This document shows positions 45,864 to 54,942 of a stretch of 56,235 bases of DNA, one piece after another. This stretch comes from Robiginitomaculum sp. (GTDB taxonomy: Bacteria > Pseudomonadota > Alphaproteobacteria > Caulobacterales > Maricaulaceae). Each line of letters opens with the position of its first letter. Position 1 is the first letter of the stretch. The notes under the pieces were generated by a model. The model was given only the letters and a program-made list of their open reading frames with translations, made no database searches and was not told the DNA's origin. The stretch covers positions 1 through 56,235 of the forward strand of contig JAESTZ010000101.1 of NCBI GenBank assembly GCA_016763315.1, written 5' to 3'. The translations under genes and the position numbers were made by a program.

Positions 45864-46760
45864 ATGTCTGTTACAGCTAAAGCAATTGCTGATTTTATAG
45901 GGTTACCTTTATCTAAAAAAGCAAATGTAGATATTTCTAGCGTTTGTACATTAGGGCACTTGCAATCGAACTGTCTTACATTTCTGTCTATTCCCACAGA
46001 AGCTCGTATAGCTGCAATTGGAGCGCGAGATGATATTCTAGTGTTGGTTCCTGAAGATACGACTATATCATATCCATTTCTACATATTAAGTGTGTAAAC
46101 CCTCGTTTATTTTTATCACGTGTTGTTGCTGAATTCTTTTATCCATCTACGCTTCATGAGGTTTCTGAGAATTCTATTATTCATCCAAGTGCAAAAATTG
46201 GTAATAATGTCCATATCGGTCATTTTACTATCATAGCGGAGAATGTAGTTATAGGCGATGATACTTATATTGGAAATAATGTAGAAATTTTTCGAAATGT
46301 AAAAATCGGCAAGCATTGCCACATTAAAAGTCAGGGCGTGATAGGTCAACAAGGCTTTGGTTTTGAAAAGGACGAGTTCCAAAACTATCAGCGTTTACCA
46401 CATATCGGGTCAGTAATTTTGAAAGATTTTATTGAGTTAGGAGTGCATTCAACCATTGCTGCGGGCACAATATATCCGACACATATAGGTTCCTATACTA
46501 AAATCGATGATCATGCTCATATCGGCCATAATTGTCAGATCGGCGAGAACAATATTATTGCGGGTGGGGTTGTTGTCTCTGGCAGTATTACTACGAAGAA
46601 TCATGTTTGGTTCGGGCCTAACAGTTCCATGATGCAGGGTCTGACTTTTAATGAAGGAAGTATAATTGGTGTTGGTGCGGTTATGTATACCAATGCAAAA
46701 GCGGACACATCTTATAGTGCCCGCCCTGCTTTACCTGTAATGAAGCCTCGTGATAACTGA
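45864..46760 (+). CDS. LpxD-like acyl-ACP-dependent N-acyltransferase
   Basis: 298 residues. An N-terminal uridine-binding-like domain (1-95) is followed by left-handed beta-helix repeats and the LpxD landmarks: GVIGQQGFGFEKDEFQNYQR, PHIGSVILKDFIELG, then IDDHAHIGHNCQIG, where H222 aligns with the catalytic His of LpxD, and IIAGGVVVSGS. LpxD moves a 3-hydroxyacyl chain from acyl carrier protein to a UDP-glucosamine derivative. The true lpxD normally sits with fabZ/lpxA, so this copy is probably a specialised one for the polysaccharide. The ribosome site is a doubled AGGAAGT. An ACP, an acyl ligase and a reductase lie directly downstream on the other strand. Confidence 0.82.
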   Translation: MSVTAKAIADFIGLPLSKKANVDISSVCTLGHLQSNCLTFLSIPTEARIAAIGARDDILVLVPEDTTISYPFLHIKCVNPRLFLSRVVAEFFYPSTLHEVSENSIIHPSAKIGNNVHIGHFTIIAENVVIGDDTYIGNNVEIFRNVKIGKHCHIKSQGVIGQQGFGFEKDEFQNYQRLPHIGSVILKDFIELGVHSTIAAGTIYPTHIGSYTKIDDHAHIGHNCQIGENNIIAGGVVVSGSITTKNHVWFGPNSSMMQGLTFNEGSIIGVGAVMYTNAKADTSYSARPALPVMKPRDN

Positions 46761-46809
46761 CCCGGGTAAGTTGTTTTGTTGTGGTGAGCGGGCTTTATTA
46801 AAATAATTC

Positions 46810-47550
46810 TTATGCTGTTGATCCAGCATCCACGGTAAGTACAGTTCCTGTGATTCTATCACCACCCTTGCCTAAAAGAAACGCAACTGTTTCGGCTACA
46901 TCACTTGGCCTGGCAAACAGTTTCATAGCGCTGCGCCGGCGAATGGAGTCTAGTTTATCGCCTTCTAGTCCGGTTGTCATTTCCGTTTCCATATACCCCG
47001 GCGCCACTACATTTACTGTCATCCCAATTTTGCCGATCTCGCGGGATAATGATCTAGAGAAACCTTCCATTGCAGATTTGGTTGCGCCATATACTGATAG
47101 GCCAGAATAGCCTGTAGAGCCAATAATTGATCCGATATTTACAATTCGTCCCTTGTGACCAGATAGCATCATCATTCGAGTAAGGTACTTAGTTAATAGA
47201 ATTGGAGCGGTGATATTGATAGCAATCATTCGTTCAATATCAGTTTCGTGCATAGTTCCTAAAATGCCGTCTGTTCCGATAGCGGCATTATTAATTAAAC
47301 TAAAAATAGTAGGTTTATTGTCTAGTTTTGTTGACTGGACAATGTCTTTACAGAGTTGGAAAATATCACGAGTTTTTTCTAAATCAAATTTAAGGAATTC
47401 CAAATTATCATTGGCTTGTGTCAAGTCTTTGATTTCATCGGTTTCGGTGCGACTTACGGCGACAACATAAAATCCGTCATGAAGAAGTTTTTGAACTATC
47501 GCAAAACCCAATCCACGGCCTGCGCCAGTAACAATGACCGTTTTTCTCAT
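46810..47550 (-). CDS. FabG-like short-chain dehydrogenase/reductase
   Basis: 246 residues. TGAGRGLGFAIVQKLL (cofactor loop), LINNAAIGTDG, the catalytic set Ser in NIGSIIGSTGYSG and Y-x-x-x-K in SVYGATKSAMEGF, and a C-terminus GDRITGTVLTVDAGS typical for 3-oxoacyl-ACP reductases. It begins on the last base of the acyl ligase stop (TAATG), so it is translationally coupled to it. A role in reducing an ACP-bound 3-oxoacyl group, which the LpxD-like enzyme could then use, is the simplest reading (inference). Confidence 0.85.
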   Translation of the reverse strand: MRKTVIVTGAGRGLGFAIVQKLLHDGFYVVAVSRTETDEIKDLTQANDNLEFLKFDLEKTRDIFQLCKDIVQSTKLDNKPTIFSLINNAAIGTDGILGTMHETDIERMIAINITAPILLTKYLTRMMMLSGHKGRIVNIGSIIGSTGYSGLSVYGATKSAMEGFSRSLSREIGKIGMTVNVVAPGYMETEMTTGLEGDKLDSIRRRSAMKLFARPSDVAETVAFLLGKGGDRITGTVLTVDAGSTA

Positions 47551-48872
47551 TATCTTACAACCTTTCCATTTTCCGATATTTTAATTTTGTCTACAAACCG
47601 ATAGGCAATTGGTCGTTGATATGGTTCAAGTTTGTTTTTACAGGTTTGTATCAGTTCTTTTTGTAAGGCCATTTGATTTTGATTTTCACTTGCAATGATT
47701 TCTGCTACCACAAGCTCACCTGTTAACGGGCTTTTTTTACCATAAACACGCGACAAACTAACCCCATCAACACCGTTCAGAATGATTTCAATGGTTTCAG
47801 GAGAAACTTTATCTCCTCCAACATTAATAATTCCAGACAACCGGCCAAGAAAATATACCCGATCTTGTTTAACTTGCACACGGTCGCCGGTATTTACATA
47901 TTTATCTTCATCAACAAACGTAGAGCCATCACCAATATAAGACCCGGAAACTAGTTTATTTTGTATGTATAATATATCGTCAACAATTTTTATCTTAATG
48001 TCGTTAAAGCCATCGTCTAAGAACGATGTTGGAAATCCGGGTAGTCCGTCCGATACTGAAAAACCTGCGCCGGCCTCTGTGGAAGCGTATATGTGTCTGA
48101 TTTTTGCTTCTGGATAGTAAACCTTAAGTGTTTTTAATATAGATGCGTCGGCTATTTCTCCGCCTAATGTTATAGAGAGTAATTTTAATTTTTTTGCCCC
48201 ATCCGTCATTAAAATCTTCCGCCATAAAGTAGGTGTTGCAGATAGCGCATTTACTTTTTCTTGAGCGAATAGTTCCAATTTTTTACATAGCGGTAAATCT
48301 AATGCAGGAGAGACTAGGATGCTTTGGCCAGCAAGCGCTTGCAAAATAACCTGCATGCCGGCAAAACGGTAATTATCATAAAGCTGTCCCCAGACAAAAG
48401 TTGAAGCCTTCTTGGCGATCCTGACTGTTCTAGTTAGTGAAGCTAAGCTATGGGGCACCAGTTTTGGTCTATCTGTTGTTCCGGAGGTTGCAAGTAACCA
48501 AATGGTGTCAAAGGTAGGCGATTTCATAGTGCCAGTAGGTTTGCTAAGTAATGTTTCTAGAGAGTCATGAGCTCCAAAGATATCATTATCGGCGTACAGT
48601 TTTTTAGTGCCCGCTTGTTGCATAAGTGATTGAGCAACAGGTTTGGATAGAGTTGGAGATAATAGTAATAATGTTTCCACATTACTATCGACTTTATTTA
48701 GTGCTTGAATTAGATCGGCGCAGGATTTAAATGCGATGGCTATGTTTGTGTTTAATTTTGTTGATGTATCTTGGCACTGCTCTTGAAAAAAAACATCGCG
48801 ATGTAATTGGTGCTTGTCCGTTACTACAATTTTTTGATTTTTAGATGCCGCGTCTATGAATTTGGAAATCAT
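47550..48872 (-). CDS. AMP-dependent acyl ligase (acyl-ACP/peptidyl-carrier loading type)
   Basis: 440 residues, shorter than CoA ligases. ANL-family motifs: LATSGTTDRPKLVPHS (phosphate loop), HIYASTEAG, YVNTGDRVQ, GRLSGIINVGGDKVSPETIE, and the final catalytic Lys in SENGKVVR just before the stop. It lies four bases after the ACP gene and overlaps the FabG-like gene, so it most likely loads an acid onto that ACP. The substrate (short 3-hydroxy acid, amino acid or fatty acid) is not readable. Confidence 0.85.
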   Translation of the reverse strand: MISKFIDAASKNQKIVVTDKHQLHRDVFFQEQCQDTSTKLNTNIAIAFKSCADLIQALNKVDSNVETLLLLSPTLSKPVAQSLMQQAGTKKLYADNDIFGAHDSLETLLSKPTGTMKSPTFDTIWLLATSGTTDRPKLVPHSLASLTRTVRIAKKASTFVWGQLYDNYRFAGMQVILQALAGQSILVSPALDLPLCKKLELFAQEKVNALSATPTLWRKILMTDGAKKLKLLSITLGGEIADASILKTLKVYYPEAKIRHIYASTEAGAGFSVSDGLPGFPTSFLDDGFNDIKIKIVDDILYIQNKLVSGSYIGDGSTFVDEDKYVNTGDRVQVKQDRVYFLGRLSGIINVGGDKVSPETIEIILNGVDGVSLSRVYGKKSPLTGELVVAEIIASENQNQMALQKELIQTCKNKLEPYQRPIAYRFVDKIKISENGKVVR

Positions 48873-48876
48873 AACA

Positions 48877-49137
48877 TTATTTAGGTTGATTAGCGTGATA
48901 GAAATCTATGAATTCTGCAAAAGTTTGAGGATAGAAAGCTTCTTCAGAGGAAACATAGGGGTCAAAGCCTAAAGAAAACTCCAGGGAAGCGACCAGGGTG
49001 GCAAAGCCTAAAGAGTCAAGGCCGGTTTCTAAAAGAATAGTATTTTCTGTAAGGGGTGAAATGATTTTCATTTCGTGCATTTCTGCAACTTGCAGGAGGC
49101 TTTCAGTGATATGATTTTTTATTTTTTCACGTGTCAT
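48877..49137 (-). CDS. Acyl carrier protein
   Basis: 86 residues from the ATG at 49137, with the phosphopantetheine Ser42 in the motif LLETGLDSLGFATLV. Acidic and helical, as normal for ACP. An 18-codon upstream extension is open but hydrophobic and unlikely. The acyl ligase starts four bases later and the FabG-like gene follows, forming a dedicated three-gene cassette separate from the core fatty acid acpP. Confidence 0.9.
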   Translation of the reverse strand: MTREKIKNHITESLLQVAEMHEMKIISPLTENTILLETGLDSLGFATLVASLEFSLGFDPYVSSEEAFYPQTFAEFIDFYHANQPK

Positions 49138-49328
49138 CTTCAGTCTTCCTATTTTAAGGCATCGAGTATATAGAATTAATAACAAATGCAAGAGCTATTT
49201 AGTGTTACCAACTATAGTAAATATTTTTGCTCTGCGGAGTTAGGTTCATTACGAAGTAATAATTTTTAGGTAGGCAAGCGGGGCGAATATTCATAATAAT
49301 AGCGAAATATTGTTGGCGATTTATATCC

Positions 49329-49848
49329 TCAAACCCGTTCAATAATATTTCCAACTTCATCAACTTTTGCAACTATTTTGGCCGGATTTCCGACAACCAA
49401 GCAATGCTCTGGCACGTCTTTTGTTACTACAGCACCAGAGCCAACCATTGCCCATTTGCCGATTGTTACACCGGGAAGTAATATTGCTCCAGCGCCGATG
49501 GCGTCTCAGTAGCATACCTTAACCCCCCCGCAAATTCCAGTCACCGGAGTTCTTCAAGGAGCCATCAGGAGCAATAGCTCGCGGAAGTTTATCATTTAGA
49601 ACAGCAACATGCGGGTCAATAAATACACCACCTTCAACTATTGATCCTTGATAAATGCTGGCATTATTTTGAATTTTACAATTACGCCCAATTAAAACGT
49701 CCTTGTCGACAAACGCGCTCTTACCTATTGAGGTTCCTACCCCTATATTGGCGCCGCAACGGATTTGTACCCAGTTCCATATCTGGACATCATCTCCGAC
49801 TATGGCGAAGTTTTCCACTTCGGCTGTGTCATGTATGTGCGTTGTCAT
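49329..49848 (-). pseudogene. WbpD/WlbB-like acetyltransferase with two disabling lesions
   Basis: A hexapeptide acetyltransferase starts at 49848 (MTTHIHDTAEVENFAIVGDD) behind a GGGGGGC ribosome site, and stops early after GDWNLRGG. Deleting one G from the G7 run at 49523-49529 lets it go on as VKVCY, but there a TGA stands where family members have a codon before AIGAGA. After it the frame reads [34 protein letters not shown] and [19 protein letters not shown] to a stop at 49329. So one frameshift plus one nonsense change. It lies 17 bases after the wzt-type gene on the same strand. The intact wbpD at 51681 may have taken over. Confidence 0.85.
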
Positions 49849-49865
49849 AGCGCCCCCCAGGTTAA

Positions 49866-50639
49866 TTATTGTTTCCACGGCAATGGATAAGTACCGGCAT
49901 AAACTTGTTCCTTAATAGCTAAACCTTCGTCGACACCAGTAAATGACACCATGTGTCCGTCTTCAAGAACTACTACTTTATTGCACCATTCACGGATTAA
50001 ACTATCAGCGTGAGTGGCTAATACCAGAATCTTTTCGTCTGTCAAATAAGCCTCAATTCGAGTCTGTGCCCGCTCAATGAATCTACTGTCTCCAGCTGAG
50101 ATCCACTCGTCCATCAGAACTATTTCGGCTGGAATAGCAGTAGCAATTCCCAAGGCAAGGCGGGCAACCATGCCGCTGGAATAGGTTCTGACCGGTTGGT
50201 TGATGGCTTCGCCTAATTCAGTAAAGTCGACGATGTCTCCTAATTTTAACATCATCTGTTCTCGGCTCATTTGCATGCGTAGGCCGCGCAGGAAAATATT
50301 GTTAATACCCGAGGCATTCATATCCATACCAAGGGTAATATTAATTAAGGAAACTTGTTGTCCGCTTCTGATTATGCGGCCACTTTCAGGTTCGTAAATG
50401 CCGTTCAAGGCGCGAAGTAAGGTTGTTTTTCCCGAACCGTTACGTCCGATAAGTCCGATACGATCCCCTTTGCGTGCCGTGAACTTGATATCAATAAGCG
50501 CTCTTTTATAATTTCGTGCCGGTGATTTGCGATGCAGACCAAGCATTTTTAACAAAGACACCCGAAACGAGCGACCATGATCATCCAAATGAAGCGGGAA
50601 GCTGACACAAGCGTTATCTACTTTTAGAAATGGCATCAT
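49866..50639 (-). CDS. wzt: Polysaccharide export ABC transporter, ATP-binding protein
   Basis: 257 residues. Walker A GRNGSGKTT from residue 65, YSSGMVARL signature near 153-161, and Walker B EIVLMDEW near 172-179, with the D-loop SAGDSRF and switch His in LATHADSL. The N-terminal extension with SLLKMLGLHRK is typical of Wzt/KpsT/TagH-type exporters. It is short, without the C-terminal carbohydrate-binding domain of O-antigen Wzt proteins such as those of E. coli O8/O9a, so chain recognition must lie elsewhere. It overlaps no gene but follows the permease by seven bases. Confidence 0.92.
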   Translation of the reverse strand: MMPFLKVDNACVSFPLHLDDHGRSFRVSLLKMLGLHRKSPARNYKRALIDIKFTARKGDRIGLIGRNGSGKTTLLRALNGIYEPESGRIIRSGQQVSLINITLGMDMNASGINNIFLRGLRMQMSREQMMLKLGDIVDFTELGEAINQPVRTYSSGMVARLALGIATAIPAEIVLMDEWISAGDSRFIERAQTRIEAYLTDEKILVLATHADSLIREWCNKVVVLEDGHMVSFTGVDEGLAIKEQVYAGTYPLPWKQ

Positions 50640-50646
50640 ATTTTCC

Positions 50647-51501
50647 TTAAATCCAAAAAATGATGCGAGTTCGAAAACGAGTATAAAGTAAGGTCGCGAT
50701 CAAAAATCCGAATGTAGCAATGCCGGCTGAAACTGCCCAGATCATAAAGTCGGGTTTATTTCCCATAAGTGGGTCGCGAACCAAGGCTATTAAGTAGTAA
50801 AATGGATTGAAAATAACAATATACTGCCCCATCCCATTGCCCAGTGTTTCTGGTTTCCAAAGGATAGGAGTCATATAAAACATAAACTGAGTGACAGTTA
50901 TAGTTAATTGTCCAATATCCCGAAATCTGGCGGCTAAAATCGAAATAATCAATGAAAGTGGTAGCAAAATCAAGGTTGCTAATATTGTTCCTGGAATAGC
51001 TAATAATGCCCACCAGGTTAATCCTTGGAAATAACCTACCACCAGTAAAATTATAGGAATCGCATGTAAGAAGGCGATGAGGTTGCGCATTAAAACCTTG
51101 TAAGACAGGGCTAGAAAATTGGTTCGGTCAGAAGTGGCTTCAGAAGCTGAAGAGGGATATAAAAACGCTGCTTCGGTTAATGCTGAAGAAATAAATGTCC
51201 AAAAAACAGCACCGGTGGCAATGTAACCAATGACCTCGGCGATTGATAATTTGAACAAAAAGCCAGCCAAGGTGGCATAGCCAATAACAAATGTTAGAGT
51301 GCCAATAGTCATCCACAAGGGGCCTAAAACTGAACGGTAATAACGGTTCACTACTTCTTGATTAGCCAGGAATGTATGATATTTCAGGTTGGTGAGCAGT
51401 TCAAGAATATCTGTAACCGCAGACGACCAGCGGCCTCTAGTGCCGGTGAATCCGACATCATTTGATACAAATTTGGCTTGTTGTTTTAGCTTGTTGCTCA
51501 T
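50647..51501 (-). CDS. wzm: Polysaccharide export ABC-2 type permease
   Basis: 284 residues with six predicted membrane helices of the KpsM/Wzm/TagG family, starting with the family interfacial block (LELLTNLKYHTFLANQEVVNRYY then LGPLWM). It forms the channel that moves lipid-linked polysaccharide across the inner membrane, powered by the downstream ATPase. First gene of the unit permease-ATPase-acetyltransferase (broken). It is divergent from wbpD with a 179-base promoter gap. No Wzx/Wzy genes were seen, so this is probably the exporter for the whole locus. Confidence 0.92.
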   Translation of the reverse strand: MSNKLKQQAKFVSNDVGFTGTRGRWSSAVTDILELLTNLKYHTFLANQEVVNRYYRSVLGPLWMTIGTLTFVIGYATLAGFLFKLSIAEVIGYIATGAVFWTFISSALTEAAFLYPSSASEATSDRTNFLALSYKVLMRNLIAFLHAIPIILLVVGYFQGLTWWALLAIPGTILATLILLPLSLIISILAARFRDIGQLTITVTQFMFYMTPILWKPETLGNGMGQYIVIFNPFYYLIALVRDPLMGNKPDFMIWAVSAGIATFGFLIATLLYTRFRTRIIFWI

Positions 51502-51680
51502 TATTGCAAATAGTCCTTAGTCACCTTTCCTATAAGGATAAAGCAATTAAAAATCCAAGCAAGATCAATTTCAAGTCCAGACTAGTTTCTTGGATTTACA
51601 TGCTTCCCATGTCTACGATATTAAGCAATATAGCTGATTATTACCCATAATCGGGTCAAGTAGAATTTAAAGGTACCATC

Positions 51681-52250
51681 ATGTCGTCAAAATCTGATTA
51701 TTTTTGCCACGAAAGTTCGTATGTAGACGAGGGTGCAGTAATTGGTAAAGGAACAAAGATTTGGCATTTTTGTCATATTTTAACTGATACTATTATTGGG
51801 AAAAATTGCTCATTAGGACAAAATGTAATGGCTGGGCCTGGGGTTGTTATTGGTGATGATTGTAAAATTCAAAACAATGTATCCTTGTATAAAGGTGTGA
51901 TTTTGGAAGACGGTGTGTTTTGTGGTCCGTCTTGTGTGTTTACCAATGTGACCACACCGCGATCCGAAGTGAATCGGCAAAGTGAATATGCAATAACTTT
52001 GGTACGTAAAGGGGTGACCATTGGTGCTAATGCTACCATAGTTTGCGGCCATGAATTGGGTGAGTATTGTTTTATCGCTGCCGGTGCCGTGGTAACAAAA
52101 AACGTCAAACCGCATGCGGTAATGGCCGGTGTTCCAGCCAAGCAAATCGGTTGGGTTGCTCATAGTGGTGAAATGCTGCGTGATGATATGGTCTGTCCTA
52201 GAACTGGCGACAAGTACGCGGTCGTTGATGAGAAATTGGTGCTATCATAA
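51681..52250 (+). CDS. wbpD: UDP-2-acetamido-3-amino-glucuronate N-acetyltransferase
   Basis: 189 residues of left-handed beta-helix fold: IGKGTKIWHFCHI, GQNVMAGPGVVIGDDCKIQNN, FCGPSCVFTNVTTPRSEV, VTIGANATIVCG, AAGAVVTKNVKPHAVMAGVP and CPRTGDKYAV. These blocks match WbpD/WlbB, which acetylates the 3-amino group from acetyl-CoA (step four to UDP-ManNAc3NAcA). dusA starts 24 bases downstream, so it may share the transcript although functionally unrelated. Confidence 0.92.
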   Translation: MSSKSDYFCHESSYVDEGAVIGKGTKIWHFCHILTDTIIGKNCSLGQNVMAGPGVVIGDDCKIQNNVSLYKGVILEDGVFCGPSCVFTNVTTPRSEVNRQSEYAITLVRKGVTIGANATIVCGHELGEYCFIAAGAVVTKNVKPHAVMAGVPAKQIGWVAHSGEMLRDDMVCPRTGDKYAVVDEKLVLS

Positions 52251-52274
52251 CTGCATTAAAACAGGATTTTAAGT

Positions 52275-53264
52275 TTGAACGAGAATTACCCTAATAGCCT
52301 TAGCATTGCACCGATGATGGATTGGTCGGATCGGCATTACCGTGCCTTTATGCGTTTGATCACTAATCGAACTTTGCTTTATACTGAAATGCTGACCGCG
52401 GCGGCAGTAATACACGGCGATCGTAAACGCTTATTGGGGTTTTCACCATTAGAGCACCAGATAGCCTTACAATTAGGCGGCTCTGATCCGGGGCAATTAG
52501 CCGAAGCCGCAAAAATTGGTGAAGACTTCGGCTATGACGAAATAAACCTGAATGTTGGTTGCCCGTCGGATCGAGTGCAATCGGGACGGTTTGGGGCAGC
52601 TTTAATGTTAGAGCCGAAGCTGGTGGCTAAATGTGTATCAGCAATGCAAAAAGCTGTACCTATTCCGGTTACGGTAAAATGCCGGGTCGGCGTTGATGAG
52701 CAGGCGGTAGGGGAAACACTGCCGAATTTTATCAAAATAGTGGCTGATGCGGACTGTCAGACATTTATCATCCATGCCAGAAAAGCTTGGTTAAAAGGTT
52801 TAAGTCCCAAACAAAACCGTGAAATTCCGCCACTGGATTACCCGCTGGTCAATGCTATGAAAAGACAGTTTCCAAAACTAAGTATTATTATAAATGGTGG
52901 CTTGCTGGATTTATCGCAGGCAATGAGTGCAAGTGAAGATCTTGACGGGGCTATGATCGGCAGAGCTGCATATCATAACCCTTGGATATTTTCCCAAGCA
53001 GATAAACAGGTGTTTAATGATAAAAAACCGCCAGTGACACGAGCGCAAGTGGTGCAGGGCTTGATTGAATACACAGCAATAGAGCAAGCTAGCGGCACGC
53101 GATTGCATGATATTACCCGTCATATACTCGGGCTATTTGCTGGTGAGGCTGGCGCTAGAAAATGGCGGCAAATATTATCGGTTGAAGGTGTGAAGCCCGG
53201 AGCCGACTGGCGGGTGATTGCCAAGGCTGCGCAAATGGTATTGCCAGAAGAGTTTGTTGCTTGA
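52275..53264 (+). CDS. dusA: tRNA-dihydrouridine synthase A
   Basis: FMN enzyme reducing uridines in the D-loop of tRNA; 329 residues. SIAPMMDWSDRHYRAFMRL, TEMLTAAAVIHGDR, the catalytic Cys in LNVGCPSDRVQSGRFGAAL and VKCRVGVDE are DusA-type (ex YjbN). Start at a TTG, because the next Met lies inside the conserved APMMDW block. AGGA stands nine to twelve bases before. The stop overlaps the next gene (TGATG). Marks the end of the polysaccharide locus. Confidence 0.95.
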   Translation: MNENYPNSLSIAPMMDWSDRHYRAFMRLITNRTLLYTEMLTAAAVIHGDRKRLLGFSPLEHQIALQLGGSDPGQLAEAAKIGEDFGYDEINLNVGCPSDRVQSGRFGAALMLEPKLVAKCVSAMQKAVPIPVTVKCRVGVDEQAVGETLPNFIKIVADADCQTFIIHARKAWLKGLSPKQNREIPPLDYPLVNAMKRQFPKLSIIINGGLLDLSQAMSASEDLDGAMIGRAAYHNPWIFSQADKQVFNDKKPPVTRAQVVQGLIEYTAIEQASGTRLHDITRHILGLFAGEAGARKWRQILSVEGVKPGADWRVIAKAAQMVLPEEFVA

Positions 53265-54088
53265 TGGAACTAATAGCTGACAATTTGAATTTGATATTTG
53301 TTTTGGCGCTGTCCGGCGCTTTTGCCGGCTTGATTGCTGGTATGTTTGGCATTGGTGGCGGTGTGGTGATTGTGCCGGCACTTTATGCGGTGTTTCGCTC
53401 ATTTAATATTGCCGATGATGTCGCTATGAAAACCGCGATTGCTACCTCTTTGGCAACTATTGTGGTGACGTCATTGCGCTCAAGTTTTGCGCATTATAAA
53501 CGCGGAGCAGTAGACGTTCGGGTGCTTAAAAACTGGATACCATGGATTATACCCGGGGCTTTGCTGGGTGCGGTATTGGCTAGTTATCTGCCCGGGCAAT
53601 GGCTTATTATCGGTTTTGGAATTTTTGTGATCCTGATTGCTTTGCAAATGGGGTTTGGCAATTCTGATTGGCGAATTGCCGAGCAAATGCCACGGGGTTT
53701 TAGCAAAGTGTTGTTGGCCGGCTTTATTGGCATTAGTTCAGCAATGGCCGGTATTGGCGGAGGCGTAGTTGGCGTTATTTTAATGACGTTATGTGGCAAG
53801 CCTATCCATAGGGCGGTGGGAACTGCGGCTGGGTTTGGTGTGGCTATTGGTTTGCCGGCAGCGTTGATGTTTATGGTTTTTGGCTGGCAAATAAATGGAT
53901 TGGTTCCTTTTTCTATTGGCTTTGTAAACTTACCGGGATTTTTGGCAATTTCGGTGTTAACAGTAGCCTTGGCGCCGGTTGGTGCTGGCTTGGCTCATTC
54001 GCTTTCACCGATTATTTTACGGCGAATGTTTGCTGTTTTGCTAGTTGTTACCGGTCTTTTGATGTTGCGCGACGGGTTTACTTTTTAA
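53264..54088 (+). CDS. TSUP-family (TauE/SafE) membrane permease
   Basis: 274 residues from the ATG at 53264, which uses the A of the dusA stop TGA. Eight or so membrane helices with the two-fold motif GMFGIGGGVVIVPAL and GIGGGVVGVILM that defines TauE/SafE transporters of sulfite, sulfonates or other small anions. Substrate cannot be told. Its 3' end overlaps by 11 bases the convergent retropepsin-like gene. Confidence 0.88.
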   Translation: MELIADNLNLIFVLALSGAFAGLIAGMFGIGGGVVIVPALYAVFRSFNIADDVAMKTAIATSLATIVVTSLRSSFAHYKRGAVDVRVLKNWIPWIIPGALLGAVLASYLPGQWLIIGFGIFVILIALQMGFGNSDWRIAEQMPRGFSKVLLAGFIGISSAMAGIGGGVVGVILMTLCGKPIHRAVGTAAGFGVAIGLPAALMFMVFGWQINGLVPFSIGFVNLPGFLAISVLTVALAPVGAGLAHSLSPIILRRMFAVLLVVTGLLMLRDGFTF

Positions 54089-54791
54089 GAATTAGTTGAT
54101 TGCGGCTGGCTTCGAATTTTTGCAAACGGCCTAAGAAGCTCATGCCGAGTAATGAGGTGCTAAGTCCGTCTTTGATAACAATTGCTTCTACATCGCGCAA
54201 AACTATCTTACCGACAGAAACTTTATCCAGAATTACCGGTGCGCCGAGGGTTTGCCCTGAAGCTGTGTTTATATTGATGATGTAATTAAGCTCGTTCATA
54301 TTTATGCCGATTCTTTTGGCATCGTTAAAGCTAAGAGCAATAGTTGACGCGCCGGTGTCGACTAAAAACCGTACAGAAGTTTTGTTTACTTTGGCATTGG
54401 CTCTAAAGTGTCCATCGTCCGATTTGCGAATTGCGACGGCTAAAGAGCCTGTTGGTTTGTCATTTGATGATAATTCTCTGGCTTCACCGGGTACTAACTC
54501 GGCATAAGTACGATCGGTGATAGAGCCAAGTTCATCACGAAAACTATAAGCGACGATCACCAACATGAATATTGCCAGCCAAGTAATTGCCTGCTTTATC
54601 GCTACGGCAATTTGTGCTTTGCTGGCTCCGAATGCTCCACCGCCGATTAACACTAAAAGCAGCAATAGAAAAACAATTCGTCCTTGGTCAGCTTCGTTTT
54701 GTAATGTGTCTGGCGCAAAGAATTTTATTAACAATAACAGACCGGCAACGACCAAAGCGAAGATGGAAAAAAACCCTAATGTTGAGCGCAA
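54078..54791 (-). CDS. Membrane-anchored retropepsin-like aspartic protease
   Basis: 237 residues, starting from a TTG with AGGA upstream. Three hydrophobic helices (about 6-24, 38-54, 68-83) precede a clan AA protease domain: FLVDTGASTIALS with catalytic D145, SGQTLGAPVILDKVSVG, and TSLLGMSFLGRLQKFE. This is the common alphaproteobacterial form with the single D-T-G-A motif, which acts as a dimer, probably on the periplasmic side. Substrate unknown. Divergent from cobT. Confidence 0.88.
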   Translation of the reverse strand: MRSTLGFFSIFALVVAGLLLLIKFFAPDTLQNEADQGRIVFLLLLLVLIGGGAFGASKAQIAVAIKQAITWLAIFMLVIVAYSFRDELGSITDRTYAELVPGEARELSSNDKPTGSLAVAIRKSDDGHFRANAKVNKTSVRFLVDTGASTIALSFNDAKRIGINMNELNYIININTASGQTLGAPVILDKVSVGKIVLRDVEAIVIKDGLSTSLLGMSFLGRLQKFEASRNQLILKK

Positions 54792-54942
54792 AGCATATTT
54801 CCTATTTTAAGTTTGGTTTAGGTATAACAGATAAAACACAATCAGTTTACTGAATTGTCACCAAAATTTACTGTTAATTTGGCGTGAGTTGCTGCAATAT
54901 ATAACTCAGCCGATTCTTTATAAGAGGATTAGGAATAAGACT

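Noticed and set aside
49523-49529. Phase variation of the acetyltransferase by the G7 tract
   Set aside because: Even with the frame restored there is an in-frame TGA a few codons later, and the third frame has no homology, so no tract length gives a complete protein.
12259-52250. Insertion sequence or integron driving the mosaic locus
   Set aside because: I found no transposase or integrase frame, and no target-site duplications around the scars.
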